Shown: piece after piece, positions 25,487-32,788 of the stretch
How the letters are laid out: every line of letters starts with the position of its first letter
Numbering within the stretch: the first letter of the stretch is position 1
Assembly: GCF_008364825.1 (NCBI RefSeq)
Contig: NZ_VTTO01000012.1
Span: forward strand, 112,970-176,969
DNA length: 64,000 nt
DNA from: Azospirillum sp. B21
GTDB lineage: Bacteria > Pseudomonadota > Alphaproteobacteria > Azospirillales > Azospirillaceae
Direction: 5' to 3'
Program-made: the position numbers and the translations under genes
The notes under the pieces: generated by a model
The model's database searches: none
What the model was told of the DNA's origin: nothing
What the model saw: the letters and a program-made list of their open reading frames with translations, nothing else

Positions 25487-26401
25487 TCACTCGGCCGGCG
25501 CTGCCGCGATCTTCGCGGCAGAGACCACACCGGCGCCGGTCGGTTCTGTCGCCGCCACCGCTGCCATGGCGACGGCCACCGGAGCGGGACCCGATGCCAC
25601 ATCATCTTCGGATTGAGGGGCAGGTGCTTGGCCCTTGGAGGCGCGCTTTGTCTTGTTGCCACCTGCGTCGGTGTCCGACACCGTGGCCGTCTCCGTGTCG
25701 CCGACGACCTTGCTGACCTCCTCGCCCTTGTTCTTGCGAACGGCCGCGGCGCGAGCGCGACGCTCCAGAGCGATGACGTTGTTGCCGAGCCTCACCAGGC
25801 GACGCTGCCATTCCCACGTTGCCGTTGCTTTTTGCTTGCCATCCATGAGGCCGGCGAACCACAGGCCGTCGACCACCCGGATGAGCTTATCGTAGCCTTC
25901 CAGCAGGAGCACGAAGCGCATTGCTTGGGGCGAGCTGACCTCAAGGGGCTTGGAGATCGGCTTCGAGTACTCGGGCTCGAAATCGACCATATTCGACGAC
26001 CGGACCTGTTCAAGCTGAGCGAGGGTAGCCCGGAGCGCTTCCTCCTCGACCTTCAGATGGTTGTTGATGATCTCGGAAACCGCTTCGGCTTCCTTGGAAT
26101 CGCCGATGATGCGCAGCACGACCTCGGTGATGTACATCGAGGACATGGTGGTCGCGAGGATCCGGGATTCCACCTGCTGCGCCTGATGGGTCTTCAGCGC
26201 GAGTGTCTTGTGCAGGACCGGCGTGGAGTAATCGGCGTGGGTCCGCGGCGCGCGGGTGGACAAGCGGCCCTTCCCTGGCTGCCGGCGGGTACCGGCGGAA
26301 CGCTGTGAAGCCTTTTCGTTCTGCGCGTCCTTCGAATTCCGGGCCGGACGGGACTGGGGCGACGCAACCGACTGTGCCGGCTGCTGGTCGGCGTTTTCCA
26401 T
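25487..26401 (-). CDS. DUF1845/PFL_4669-like conjugative element protein (tentative)
   Basis: 304 residues from the ATG at 26401 (GGAG 11 nt upstream). Basic disordered N-terminus (1-60), a helical core (about 65-230) with SSPQAMRFVLLLEGYDKLI and GLMDGKQKATATW, and an Ala/Val-rich tail. The core resembles DUF1845 proteins of integrative elements by eye only. Dyad box H lies directly upstream in the correct orientation, which puts it in the same regulon as the tra genes. It has its own terminator and is transcribed opposite to its neighbours. Cytoplasmic, function unknown. Confidence 0.6.
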   Translation of the reverse strand: MENADQQPAQSVASPQSRPARNSKDAQNEKASQRSAGTRRQPGKGRLSTRAPRTHADYSTPVLHKTLALKTHQAQQVESRILATTMSSMYITEVVLRIIGDSKEAEAVSEIINNHLKVEEEALRATLAQLEQVRSSNMVDFEPEYSKPISKPLEVSSPQAMRFVLLLEGYDKLIRVVDGLWFAGLMDGKQKATATWEWQRRLVRLGNNVIALERRARAAAVRKNKGEEVSKVVGDTETATVSDTDAGGNKTKRASKGQAPAPQSEDDVASGPAPVAVAMAAVAATEPTGAGVVSAAKIAAAPAE

Positions 26402-26441
26402 GGTGATGAATACTCCGGGGAGTGGTGGACCTGTGCTCCAC

Positions 26442-26502
26442 AGCCTAATCAACCAGAGGGCTATTCCGCGCCTTTGAAAGACGCGCAAAATCGGCGTCTT
26501 TC
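26442..26502 (-). promoter_or_regulatory. Dyad box H, upstream of the DUF1845-like gene
   Basis: On the minus strand: dyad 26502-26476 (GAAAGACG, CGTCTTTC), then GGCGCGGAA and TAGGCT at 26447-26442, 28 nt after the dyad. Confidence 0.75.
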
Positions 26503-26595
26503 TGGCCTATCGCCGCCAGTGTCGGCACGGTACATTGGCTCCACTTAGCGCCGCTTGCTTGATGCAGCGATGCCAAAGTGCCCGGCTTCAGCTGG

Positions 26596-26652
26596 GGACC
26601 TAGTTGGGGTCCTAAAACAACCAGCATGTAGCTCGCCGGTTTGCCGCCGAGC
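26596..26652 (+). promoter_or_regulatory. TAGTTGG-loop hairpin P1, head of operon 1
   Basis: Stem GGACC (26596-26600) with GGTCC (26608-26612) around loop TAGTTGG, then tail TAAAACAACCAGCA (26613-26626) and a second hairpin GCTCG/CGAGC (26631-26652). It lies about 110 nt before the first leader-controlled gene. Sister elements at 38551 and 46678 share loop and tail but have different paired stems. Confidence 0.7.
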
Positions 26653-26665
26653 GTGTTCCCACCAA

Positions 26666-26710
26666 GAGGGAGGCTTCTCCCTCCCCGCGTGGGGTCGGGA
26701 CGCGCCTCCT
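26666..26710 (+). promoter_or_regulatory. GC leader L1
   Basis: Outer stem GGAGGC (26669-26674) with GCCTCC (26704-26709); inner CCCC (26683-26686) with GGGG (26691-26694); competing stem GAGGGAG/CTCCCTC (26666-26672, 26677-26683). Precedes the gene at 26737. Confidence 0.65.
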
Positions 26711-26736
26711 TCATCCTCATGGAATGAGGGCGCATC

Positions 26737-26961
26737 ATGTCCCTAAACCTCTGTGCTTTTGAGGGCGTCCAGTCCTCCGAGCTCAAACTTAGCCTGGCAG
26801 CCGACGTTTACGCCGGCTACCGAGCGGGTCGCTATCCATGGCGCACTGCCCACTCCGCTCTTCGGCGGCTGGCCGTGCCTTCGGATGCGATCAACACGGG
26901 GCTGCACACCGAAACCGTTCATGCGGTACCGGCGGTGATCCGCCCTTATCTCGAAGCCTGA
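26737..26961 (+). CDS. Small unknown protein, first gene of operon 1
   Basis: 74 residues beginning at an ATG preceded by GCATC, the typical end of the leader family. Helical, soluble, with AADVYAGYRAGRYPWRTAHSALRRL, in which I see no known motif. It is the first gene after hairpin P1 and precedes ssb, the position where leading regions of conjugative plasmids often carry early-expressed helper genes. Function unknown. Confidence 0.55.
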   Translation: MSLNLCAFEGVQSSELKLSLAADVYAGYRAGRYPWRTAHSALRRLAVPSDAINTGLHTETVHAVPAVIRPYLEA

Positions 26962-26974
26962 CCTTCCCCAACCA

Positions 26975-27017
26975 GCACGGACAAGTCTCCACCCTGGGCA
27001 AGGGAGGAGTTCCGTGC
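26975..27017 (+). promoter_or_regulatory. GC leader L2, upstream of ssb
   Basis: Perfect outer stem GCACGGA (26975-26981) with TCCGTGC (27011-27017) enclosing CCCT/AGGG (26992-26995, 27001-27004). The outer pair differs entirely from L1 yet is complementary. Confidence 0.6.
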
Positions 27018-27046
27018 ATCGCAACCTAAATAGGATGAGGTGCATC

Positions 27047-27592
27047 ATGAACATCTGGCATTTCAATGGTCGTTTGGGCCGCGACGCCGAACTGCGCACT
27101 ACGCAGGGCGGCGAAAAAGTCCTCAGCTTTGCCGTCGCCAATGATATTGGCTACGGAGAGAACAAGACGACACAGTGGGTCGACTGCTCGATCTGGGGGA
27201 CCCGAGCTGAAAAACTCGCCACCCTCCTCAAGAAGGGCAGGGAAGTGTCCATTGCCGGCGAAGTCACGCTTCGTGAATTCGAGCGTCGCGACGGCAGCAA
27301 GGACAAGGCCCTCACAGTTCGCGTGAGCGAACTCGATCTGCACGGCGGTCAGAGTCAGGGTCGGGAATCCGACAACGGCGCTGGCAACGGTCGTAGCAAC
27401 GGCTCAACCAATGGCGGGCGTCCCGCCGGCGAGCCCGGTCACCAGGGTGGTTCCGATCGCCAGGGTGCCGCCGGTCGTCCAGGTGGATCCGACCGCAAGA
27501 GCAGCCAGGATCGTTCTCGATCCCAAAGCTCGGCAAACCGCAGCCAAGGCAGTGCCGCTGGTGATGATGGATGGGATCAAATCCCGTTCTAA
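27047..27592 (+). CDS. ssb: Single-stranded DNA-binding protein
   Basis: 181 residues from the ATG at 27047 (preceded by AGGTGCATC). OB-fold domain about 1-110 with FNGRLGRDAELR, WVDCSIWG and the LREFERRDGSKD stretch. A Gly/Ser/Arg-rich linker (about 112-170) ends in the acidic tip DDGWDQIPF that recruits partner enzymes. It is slightly atypical in the first strand compared with chromosomal SSB. It stands ahead of bet and exo, as in SXT/R391 elements, and would protect transferred single strands and support annealing. Confidence 0.92.
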   Translation: MNIWHFNGRLGRDAELRTTQGGEKVLSFAVANDIGYGENKTTQWVDCSIWGTRAEKLATLLKKGREVSIAGEVTLREFERRDGSKDKALTVRVSELDLHGGQSQGRESDNGAGNGRSNGSTNGGRPAGEPGHQGGSDRQGAAGRPGGSDRKSSQDRSRSQSSANRSQGSAAGDDGWDQIPF

Positions 27593-27616
27593 TTTCGCTC
27601 GCGGTTTCAAGTTAAG

Positions 27617-27667
27617 GGGCGCGGCTTAGCGTCCCCAAGGGGAATGCCGTGTCCTCCGATTTGGAGG
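27617..27667 (+). promoter_or_regulatory. GC leader L3 with SD-pairing stem
   Basis: Outer stem 27617-27625 with 27646-27654 (9 pairs, two of them G-U); inner CCC/GGG at 27633-27642. CCTCC (27653-27657) pairs with the Shine-Dalgarno GGAGG (27663-27667) of the next gene. Confidence 0.6.
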
Positions 27668-27672
27668 TCGTT

Positions 27673-27816
27673 ATGCGGGTTCTCCCGAACATCGTCTTCG
27701 GCATCATCGTGGCCGCTATGGCTGGGGTGACTGTCCACCAAAGCCTGTATGCGATCGTCAAGACCGTCGAACAGGCAGAGATGACGATGACCGTGCGGCT
27801 CAGCGACAACCGCTGA
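27673..27816 (+). CDS. 47-residue single-span membrane peptide
   Basis: ATG 27673 with GGAGG six bases upstream; stop TGA at 27814-27816. One hydrophobic segment about 4-22 (PNIVFGIIVAAMAG) followed by a short polar tail with a VKTVEQAEM stretch. It is preceded by leader L3 like its neighbours, which is the main reason to call it a gene. Function unknown. Confidence 0.55.
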   Translation: MRVLPNIVFGIIVAAMAGVTVHQSLYAIVKTVEQAEMTMTVRLSDNR

Positions 27817-27837
27817 TCTGCTTTACTCCTTCCCACT

Positions 27838-27879
27838 GGGGCGCACTTTCTCGTCCCAACGTGGGGCGTGGAGTGTGCC
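27838..27879 (+). promoter_or_regulatory. GC leader L4
   Basis: Outer stem GGCGCAC (27840-27846) with GTGTGCC (27873-27879, one G-U); inner CGTCCC/GGGGCG (27852-27857, 27863-27868). GCCTC also pairs with GAGGC of the Shine-Dalgarno region. Confidence 0.65.
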
Positions 27880-27910
27880 TCTGCAGCATTGCGCTAGGAG
27901 GCGCAAAACC

Positions 27911-28174
27911 ATGACCGAGATCATCAAACCCGTCCTGAAGGCTTTCGTGCTCGCCATGATCGCGCTCTACGCGATCTACCTTGTCGCAGGCTTCCTGTTT
28001 GCGCTGGGGGAGGCGGACACACTCCGGAAGGCACAGGAAAACCTGCTGCTCAGGACCAAATGCGATGCCGAAGCGATGGGCGTCGGCTACGTGGCTCGCA
28101 AGCCGGGGGAACCCGATCCGTGCGAGCCGTTCCGGCCAAAGCCGGCCGCCGAGGCTCCGTCTTCGTCCAACTAG
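27911..28174 (+). CDS. Small single-span membrane protein, unknown
   Basis: 87 residues from the ATG at 27911 with AGGAGG upstream. A membrane segment near 10-35 is followed by a soluble part with two Cys (TKCDAEAMGVGY, PDPCEPF) and a Pro/Ala tail. No family recognised. It sits between ssb and the annealase gene, under its own leader. Confidence 0.6.
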   Translation: MTEIIKPVLKAFVLAMIALYAIYLVAGFLFALGEADTLRKAQENLLLRTKCDAEAMGVGYVARKPGEPDPCEPFRPKPAAEAPSSSN

Positions 28175-28220
28175 GACAACGACGTCTCGCGCTGACCTGA
28201 ACTGACCGTCACAACCCATA

Positions 28221-28256
28221 GGGGGCGCCGCTCGCCCTCAGGGGGAAGTGGCGCCT
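28221..28256 (+). promoter_or_regulatory. GC leader L5, upstream of bet
   Basis: Outer stem GGCGCC (28224-28229) with GGCGCC (28250-28255); inner CCC/GGG (28235-28237, 28241-28243). CTC just after the stem pairs with GAG of the Shine-Dalgarno GAGAGGG. Confidence 0.6.
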
Positions 28257-28283
28257 TCTCATTTAATTGAGAGGGACAGAAAG

Positions 28284-29438
28284 ATGGGCGAAGTCATTTC
28301 GCTGCAACCGCGGATCGCGTATCCGGTGGAAGCAAAGAGCTACGGGGTCAATGAGCAGACTTGGCGGGTACTGGTGGAATCCACCTTCCCGTCCGCCAAG
28401 AGCGCTGAGGGCATCTTGCTCGCGGTGGCCTACTGCCAAGCCCGCAAGCTCGACATCATGAAGCGCCCCGTGTCAATCGTGCCCATGTGGAGCTCCGCAC
28501 TGGGGAAGTCCGTGGAGACGGTTTGGCCGGGCATCAACGAGGTGCAGACCACGGCCGCCCGAACGGGCGAGTTCGCCGGTGTCGACGCCCCGATCTATGG
28601 GCCGGAGATCACGGAGACGTTCACCGGCCAGGTGAACGATGAAGACGGTCCACGTGGCTCGAAGAAGACCGAGACGGTCACCCTCAAGTTCCCCGAATGG
28701 TGCCAGGTCACCGTGTACCGCCTCGTCAGCGGTGTCCGGTGCCCGTTCACCGCGAAGATCTTCTGGTTGGAGACCTACTCTCGGAAACGCTCTCGAAGCG
28801 CTCTCCCCACAGATATGTGGGTGAAGCGGCCAAAGGGCCAACTCGCCAAATGCGCCAAAGCCGATGCGCTGCGCGCCGCCTTCCCTGAGGAATGCGGCGG
28901 CTACAGTGCGGAGGAGATGGATGGCAAGGTGATCGAGGCCGACGAGGCTGACATCCCACGCCGCTCCAAGCGTGGCGTGCCGCAGTCCGCGACCGTCATG
29001 GACATCGACCCGAAAACGGGGGAGGTCCTTGGCGGTCAGCCGGTTCCGGAACTGAAGCCCGATCTGTTTCAGGTCGGCGCCGAGGTGAAGGAGCTGATCG
29101 GAAAGCTGGTGCGCCGTGCGCTTCCCAATGGTGCCTGGGAAACGGCCGTCGGGTATGCCGCAGAGCGGCTGCAGGACAACGACTTGGCTTACGCCAAATA
29201 TGTCCTGCGGCATGCCGAGCGCTCCCAGTCCGTGTCAGACAAGGTGCGAGCTTCCACGATGGAGCTGATCCAGCGTGCCGGTGCCGCCGGCGCCTGGACG
29301 GGAGCGAAGGACTACCTGTCCAAGCTCCGCAACGACGGAAAGCTGAGCGACCTCGACTTCGAGTACGCTCAGACCGAAGTCGAGCTGGCCCAGGCGGAAG
29401 CGGCCGCTACTGCCGCCGCCATGAAGCAGGCCGGGTAG
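28284..29438 (+). CDS. bet: Bet/RecT-family single-strand annealing protein
   Basis: 384 residues from ATG 28284 (GAGAGGGACAG upstream). The core (about 15-210) fits phage Bet/RecT annealases: FPSAKSAEGILLAVAYCQARKLD, KRPVSIVPM, VWPGINEVQTTAARTG, CPFTAKIFWLETYSR and the WVKRPKGQLAKCAKADALR signature. The C-terminal part is an Ala/Glu-rich helical extension (about 265-384). It would anneal complementary strands behind the exonuclease encoded downstream. SXT/R391 elements carry the same ssb-bet-exo order, where it promotes element-element recombination. Confidence 0.9.
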   Translation: MGEVISLQPRIAYPVEAKSYGVNEQTWRVLVESTFPSAKSAEGILLAVAYCQARKLDIMKRPVSIVPMWSSALGKSVETVWPGINEVQTTAARTGEFAGVDAPIYGPEITETFTGQVNDEDGPRGSKKTETVTLKFPEWCQVTVYRLVSGVRCPFTAKIFWLETYSRKRSRSALPTDMWVKRPKGQLAKCAKADALRAAFPEECGGYSAEEMDGKVIEADEADIPRRSKRGVPQSATVMDIDPKTGEVLGGQPVPELKPDLFQVGAEVKELIGKLVRRALPNGAWETAVGYAAERLQDNDLAYAKYVLRHAERSQSVSDKVRASTMELIQRAGAAGAWTGAKDYLSKLRNDGKLSDLDFEYAQTEVELAQAEAAATAAAMKQAG

Positions 29439-29464
29439 GCCCTGTCCACATCCATTCCTGTTCC

Positions 29465-29511
29465 GGGGCGCGCGAGCCCCCAGCGCGGGAAGCATGACAC
29501 CCTGACCGGGG
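29465..29511 (+). promoter_or_regulatory. GC leader L6 (variant form)
   Basis: Two consecutive hairpins: GGGGC/GCCCC (29465-29469, 29476-29480) and CCGGGG/CCCCGG (29496-29501, 29506-29511). The nested outer stem of the other leaders is not evident. Confidence 0.5.
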
Positions 29512-29532
29512 CCTACCCCGGAGGAGAGCAGC

Positions 29533-29751
29533 ATGCTCAGCAACATCAGAAAGTCCGAGGCTATGAAGGACCGGGCGTTGGGGCATAAAGCCACGACGCA
29601 AGTCTTCACCTTCGAGGACATCACCGCGATTGCCACCACGGCGTTGCGATCGGCCGGCGTGACCGCGATCCGTTCGCTGCCGGACGAGCATTTCGCTCGC
29701 TACTCGCCCATGTCCCGAAACCGGGGCATGGGGACAGACTGGCAAGCGTAA
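29533..29751 (+). CDS. Small unknown protein between bet and exo
   Basis: 72 residues from ATG 29533 with GGAGGAGAG upstream. Soluble, with TTQVFTFEDITAIATTALR, and a basic end. No family recognised. It is enclosed by two recombination genes and has its own leader, which supports a real gene. Confidence 0.55.
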   Translation: MLSNIRKSEAMKDRALGHKATTQVFTFEDITAIATTALRSAGVTAIRSLPDEHFARYSPMSRNRGMGTDWQA

Positions 29752-29773
29752 TTCACGACGAAAACCCCGCTGG

Positions 29774-29807
29774 GGCGCACGACGCCCCGACCGGGGAGAC
29801 GTGCGCC
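29774..29807 (+). promoter_or_regulatory. GC leader L7, upstream of exo
   Basis: Perfect outer stem GGCGCAC (29774-29780) with GTGCGCC (29801-29807); inner CCCC/GGGG (29785-29788, 29793-29796); competing GGGGCG/CGCCCC (29772-29777, 29783-29788). CCTC pairs with GAGG before the start. Confidence 0.7.
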
Positions 29808-29829
29808 TCCGCCCTTGCAGAGGTGCATC

Positions 29830-30837
29830 ATGAAGATCGTCAACCTTCGCCAGGGCTCGGCCGAATGGCTGGCATGGCGCGATCAAGGCGTGTCGGCTTC
29901 CGACATCGCCGTGGTCCTCGGCATTAGCCCCTACAAGACGCCTTGGCGCCTGTGGGCGGAGAAGGCAGGCAAGATTCCTCCGGAGGATTTGAGCGGCAAC
30001 ATGTTCGTCGCTCATGGCAAGCGGTGCGAGCCCGCTGTTCGCGCGTGGTTCGAGGCGAAGCATGACACCATGCTTTTTCCCGCCTGCGCCGAAGCGGACC
30101 ATCCCTTCATCCGCGCCAGCTTCGACGGCCTGAGCGATGACGGAATCCCCGTCGAACTCAAGGCACCGTCGGACTCGGTGTTCGATGAGGTGGTGGCGCT
30201 CCGCGAGGACGCGACTGCGTTTCGCCTCTATTCCTGCCAGGTGCAGGCTCAGATCTTCGTGGCCGGCACGGACCACGGCTATCTGGTGTTTGGTCGCGTG
30301 ATCGAGAAGGAAAATGGCAGCCTCGTCGTTGACGAAGCTGTCGAATTCCGTGTCGACCGGGACGAGGCATTTATCGCCGACATGCTCCAGAAGGCCGAAA
30401 CCTTCATGGAAGCGGTGAAAAGCCGCAAGGAGCCGAAGAAGGATCCAGCCCGCGACAGCTACTCTCCAGCGTCCGACGAGGAAAGGCAGGAGTGGGAAGT
30501 TGCTGCGACGGAGTACCGCGATGCTAGTGCGAAGATCGATGCCCTCAAGGCCGAGATCGCGGCGCTGACCCTGAAGCAGGACACCGCTAAGGAGCGGCTG
30601 ATCAAGCAGATGGGGCAGTTCGCCCAAGCTGAAGCATCGGGCATCCTCATCACCCGCTACATCTCCAAGGGACGGGTCGATTACACGGCCCTCCTGGAGC
30701 ATCACAAGGTTGCCGTCAGCGACGCTGATCTGGACAAGTTCCGTGGCGCCTCCTCGGAGAGCGTCAAGGTAAGTGTCAAGAAGGTGAAGCCGGCGGACAC
30801 CCAAAGCGTGAGTCCGGTTGTAGCCGTGGCCGCGTAA
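29830..30837 (+). CDS. exo: YqaJ/lambda-type 5'-3' exonuclease
   Basis: 335 residues from the ATG at 29830 (AGAGGTGCATC before it). PD-(D/E)XK nuclease core about 1-200: GSAEWLAWRDQGVSASD, GISPYKTPWRLWAEK, HGKRCEPAVRAWFE, then SFDGLSDDGIPVELKAP with the catalytic Asp and the Glu-x-Lys pair, and YSCQVQAQIFVAG. A C-terminal coiled coil (about 225-275) is followed by a Val/Lys tail. It would resect duplex ends to give single strands for Bet. Same neighbourhood as SXT exo. Confidence 0.9.
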   Translation: MKIVNLRQGSAEWLAWRDQGVSASDIAVVLGISPYKTPWRLWAEKAGKIPPEDLSGNMFVAHGKRCEPAVRAWFEAKHDTMLFPACAEADHPFIRASFDGLSDDGIPVELKAPSDSVFDEVVALREDATAFRLYSCQVQAQIFVAGTDHGYLVFGRVIEKENGSLVVDEAVEFRVDRDEAFIADMLQKAETFMEAVKSRKEPKKDPARDSYSPASDEERQEWEVAATEYRDASAKIDALKAEIAALTLKQDTAKERLIKQMGQFAQAEASGILITRYISKGRVDYTALLEHHKVAVSDADLDKFRGASSESVKVSVKKVKPADTQSVSPVVAVAA

Positions 30838-30863
30838 TTCGCAACTCAAGTTCATCCCCACCT

Positions 30864-30903
30864 GGGGCGCAGACATGCTCCCCTCCGGGGCATGGTGCGC
30901 CCC
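30864..30903 (+). promoter_or_regulatory. GC leader L8, upstream of the AAA+ gene
   Basis: Perfect 8-bp outer stem GGGGCGCA (30864-30871) with TGCGCCCC (30896-30903); inner CCCC/GGGG (30880-30883, 30887-30890). Confidence 0.7.
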
Positions 30904-30927
30904 GACTTCCTCAAGATAGGGTGCATC

Positions 30928-31878
30928 ATGTTTAAGAACTTCAGCGTTCGCGACACGTTCGATCAGCCGAAGGCTCCGCCGCAGTTTACGGTCGAGGGCT
31001 TCGCCGACGATTCGAACCCTCTCATCCCAAAGCGGGACGATCTCTATGTGTTCGATCGCATCAAGCTGCGGGACATTCTTGCCTTTGCTGCGGATCCGAT
31101 GGGAGACGCAATGTGGATCGGTGGCCCCTACGGAGCCGGCAAGACGTCCATCGTTACCCAGACGCTCTCGCGTCTGAATTGGCCGACCATGTGCTTTTCC
31201 TGGCACAAGCGTCGTGAATTCGCCGATCTCGTTGGCCATCAGGCCATCGTCGGCGGGCAGACGAAATTTGTTCACGGGCCGCTGCCTGTCTGCATGACCC
31301 ACGGCTACGCTCTCGTCATCAACGAGGCGGACCGTGGCGATGCCGGCGAGTTGGTCGGTCTCAACGACATCTTGGAAGGATCGCCACTGGTGATCCCCGA
31401 GACCAACGAGGTGATCCATGCCCACCCGAAGTTCCGGCTGTTCGTCACGGCGAACAGCATGGGGTCGGGTGATGCCTCGGGCCTTTACGCCACCAGCATC
31501 CAGGTTCTCGATCCCGCCTTTCTGGATCGCTTCCGCTTCATCAGCGTGGGCTATCTGGAGCCGGACATCGAGGAATCGATCTTGGAGCGCGTGGCGCCGA
31601 AGGTGCCGCAGGCTATCCGGGAAAACATGATCAAGGTCGCCAACGAGATCCGTCGCCTGTTCCTGGGCGGCGAGGACGGTGGCTCCGAGCTTTCCCTCAC
31701 CATGTCCACCCGCTCTCTCGTGCGGTGGGCACGGCTGACGGTCGCCTTCAAGGGGGCTCCCAACGCGGTCGGCTTTGCTCTCGAGCGAGCCTTCAGCAAC
31801 CGGGCGGAACCTGAGCAGCGGCAGGCGATCCACCAGATCGCAGCCGATGTCTTTGGCGATCTCTGGGAGGCTAATTGA
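30928..31878 (+). CDS. CobS/MoxR-like AAA+ ATPase
   Basis: 316 residues from the ATG at 30928. Walker A GGPYGAGKTS near 67-76, Walker B-like LVINEADRGD near 128-137, sensor LFVTANSMGSGD near 171-182 and the arginine-finger region DPAFLDRFRF near 196. This is the MoxR/CobS clade, which works with a VWA-domain partner; here the partner is the CobT-like protein three genes downstream. SXT/R391 elements carry the same AAA+/DUF3150/VWA set with unknown role. The stop overlaps the next gene as TGATG. Confidence 0.85.
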   Translation: MFKNFSVRDTFDQPKAPPQFTVEGFADDSNPLIPKRDDLYVFDRIKLRDILAFAADPMGDAMWIGGPYGAGKTSIVTQTLSRLNWPTMCFSWHKRREFADLVGHQAIVGGQTKFVHGPLPVCMTHGYALVINEADRGDAGELVGLNDILEGSPLVIPETNEVIHAHPKFRLFVTANSMGSGDASGLYATSIQVLDPAFLDRFRFISVGYLEPDIEESILERVAPKVPQAIRENMIKVANEIRRLFLGGEDGGSELSLTMSTRSLVRWARLTVAFKGAPNAVGFALERAFSNRAEPEQRQAIHQIAADVFGDLWEAN

Positions 31879-32675
31879 TGGCGGGCGAGCGCTGGCTGTT
31901 GGCGCGGTTCAACCGCTCCGACGGCACCTCCAAAGACTGGGCTGTAGCCGTGATCGGCGGAGACTTGTTCGTGCGCTTCGGCAAGACCGGACAGGCCATG
32001 CAGAAAAAGCCCATCGCCAAGTCGTCCTGGAAATCCAGCGGCGCGGCGGCGGAGGGGCGTCGGCGACTGTGGGAGCAGACTGAACAGGGTTATGAGATCC
32101 TGGGCACTTGCACCTTCGGCGCCGACGGTAAGCCCACCGACCTGCAAAGCAACCCGGCTGCGGAAATCCCCGCGGCCGAGGAGGTTACGTCGAGACCGGC
32201 AACCATGAAGGACGCCGACATCTTCTTCGAAATCACCGCTGCCTCCTGGCAGCGGCTTTTTGAGGTGATGGAGGTGGCCGTGGGTAGGCTCTCCGATCAC
32301 TATGAATGCCGGTGGAGCACCCGTGAGGGTATCCCGACCGGGGTTCCGGTGATTGAGGGCTGGACGCCGGCATTCGACGGCCACACCGGCATCGGGAGGG
32401 TGCGGCACGCGGGCTCGCTGCGGCGGGCCAACGGCGTCGGCGCCCTCCTGTTTCTCCTGACCATGCGGTTGGTCGCGTCTGCGGACGTGACGGTCAACGT
32501 GGTCAAGGCGGACGGTGGCACCATCGACAAGGACCTGCGCAAGGAGACGGCTCTGCTCGCCACCTTCGAATCCTCGGTCGATCTCATCACGCCGGCTGCC
32601 GAAGATGCCGGGCTGATCCCGAAACGGATCAAGCTCTCACAAATCGACACCGGCCAAGCCGACTATTGGTTCTGA
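31878..32675 (+). CDS. Unknown protein with a WGR-like N-terminus
   Basis: 265 residues from the ATG overlapping the AAA+ stop, so translation is coupled and no GC leader is present. Residues about 5-50 (WLLARFNRSDG, DWAVAVIGGDLFVRFGKTGQ) are reminiscent of a WGR fold. The remainder (about 105-265) is soluble without known motifs. Probably functions with the AAA+ protein. The family assignment is tentative. Confidence 0.6.
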   Translation: MAGERWLLARFNRSDGTSKDWAVAVIGGDLFVRFGKTGQAMQKKPIAKSSWKSSGAAAEGRRRLWEQTEQGYEILGTCTFGADGKPTDLQSNPAAEIPAAEEVTSRPATMKDADIFFEITAASWQRLFEVMEVAVGRLSDHYECRWSTREGIPTGVPVIEGWTPAFDGHTGIGRVRHAGSLRRANGVGALLFLLTMRLVASADVTVNVVKADGGTIDKDLRKETALLATFESSVDLITPAAEDAGLIPKRIKLSQIDTGQADYWF

Positions 32676-32720
32676 GCGGGCTTACAGCCCGCTCTGCCAC
32701 CCAGAACATCCTTCCCCAAT

Positions 32721-32781
32721 GGGGCGCGGTTCACTTCGCCCCCAGGGGAGGAGTGGGTCCGCGCCTCGTTTCACAACGAGG
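32721..32781 (+). promoter_or_regulatory. GC leader L9 with SD-pairing stem
   Basis: Perfect outer stem GGCGCGG (32723-32729) with CCGCGCC (32759-32765); competing GGGGCG/CGCCCC. A second perfect hairpin CCTCGTT/AACGAGG (32764-32770, 32775-32781) buries the GAGG before the start. Confidence 0.7.
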
Positions 32782-32788
32782 CTGCATC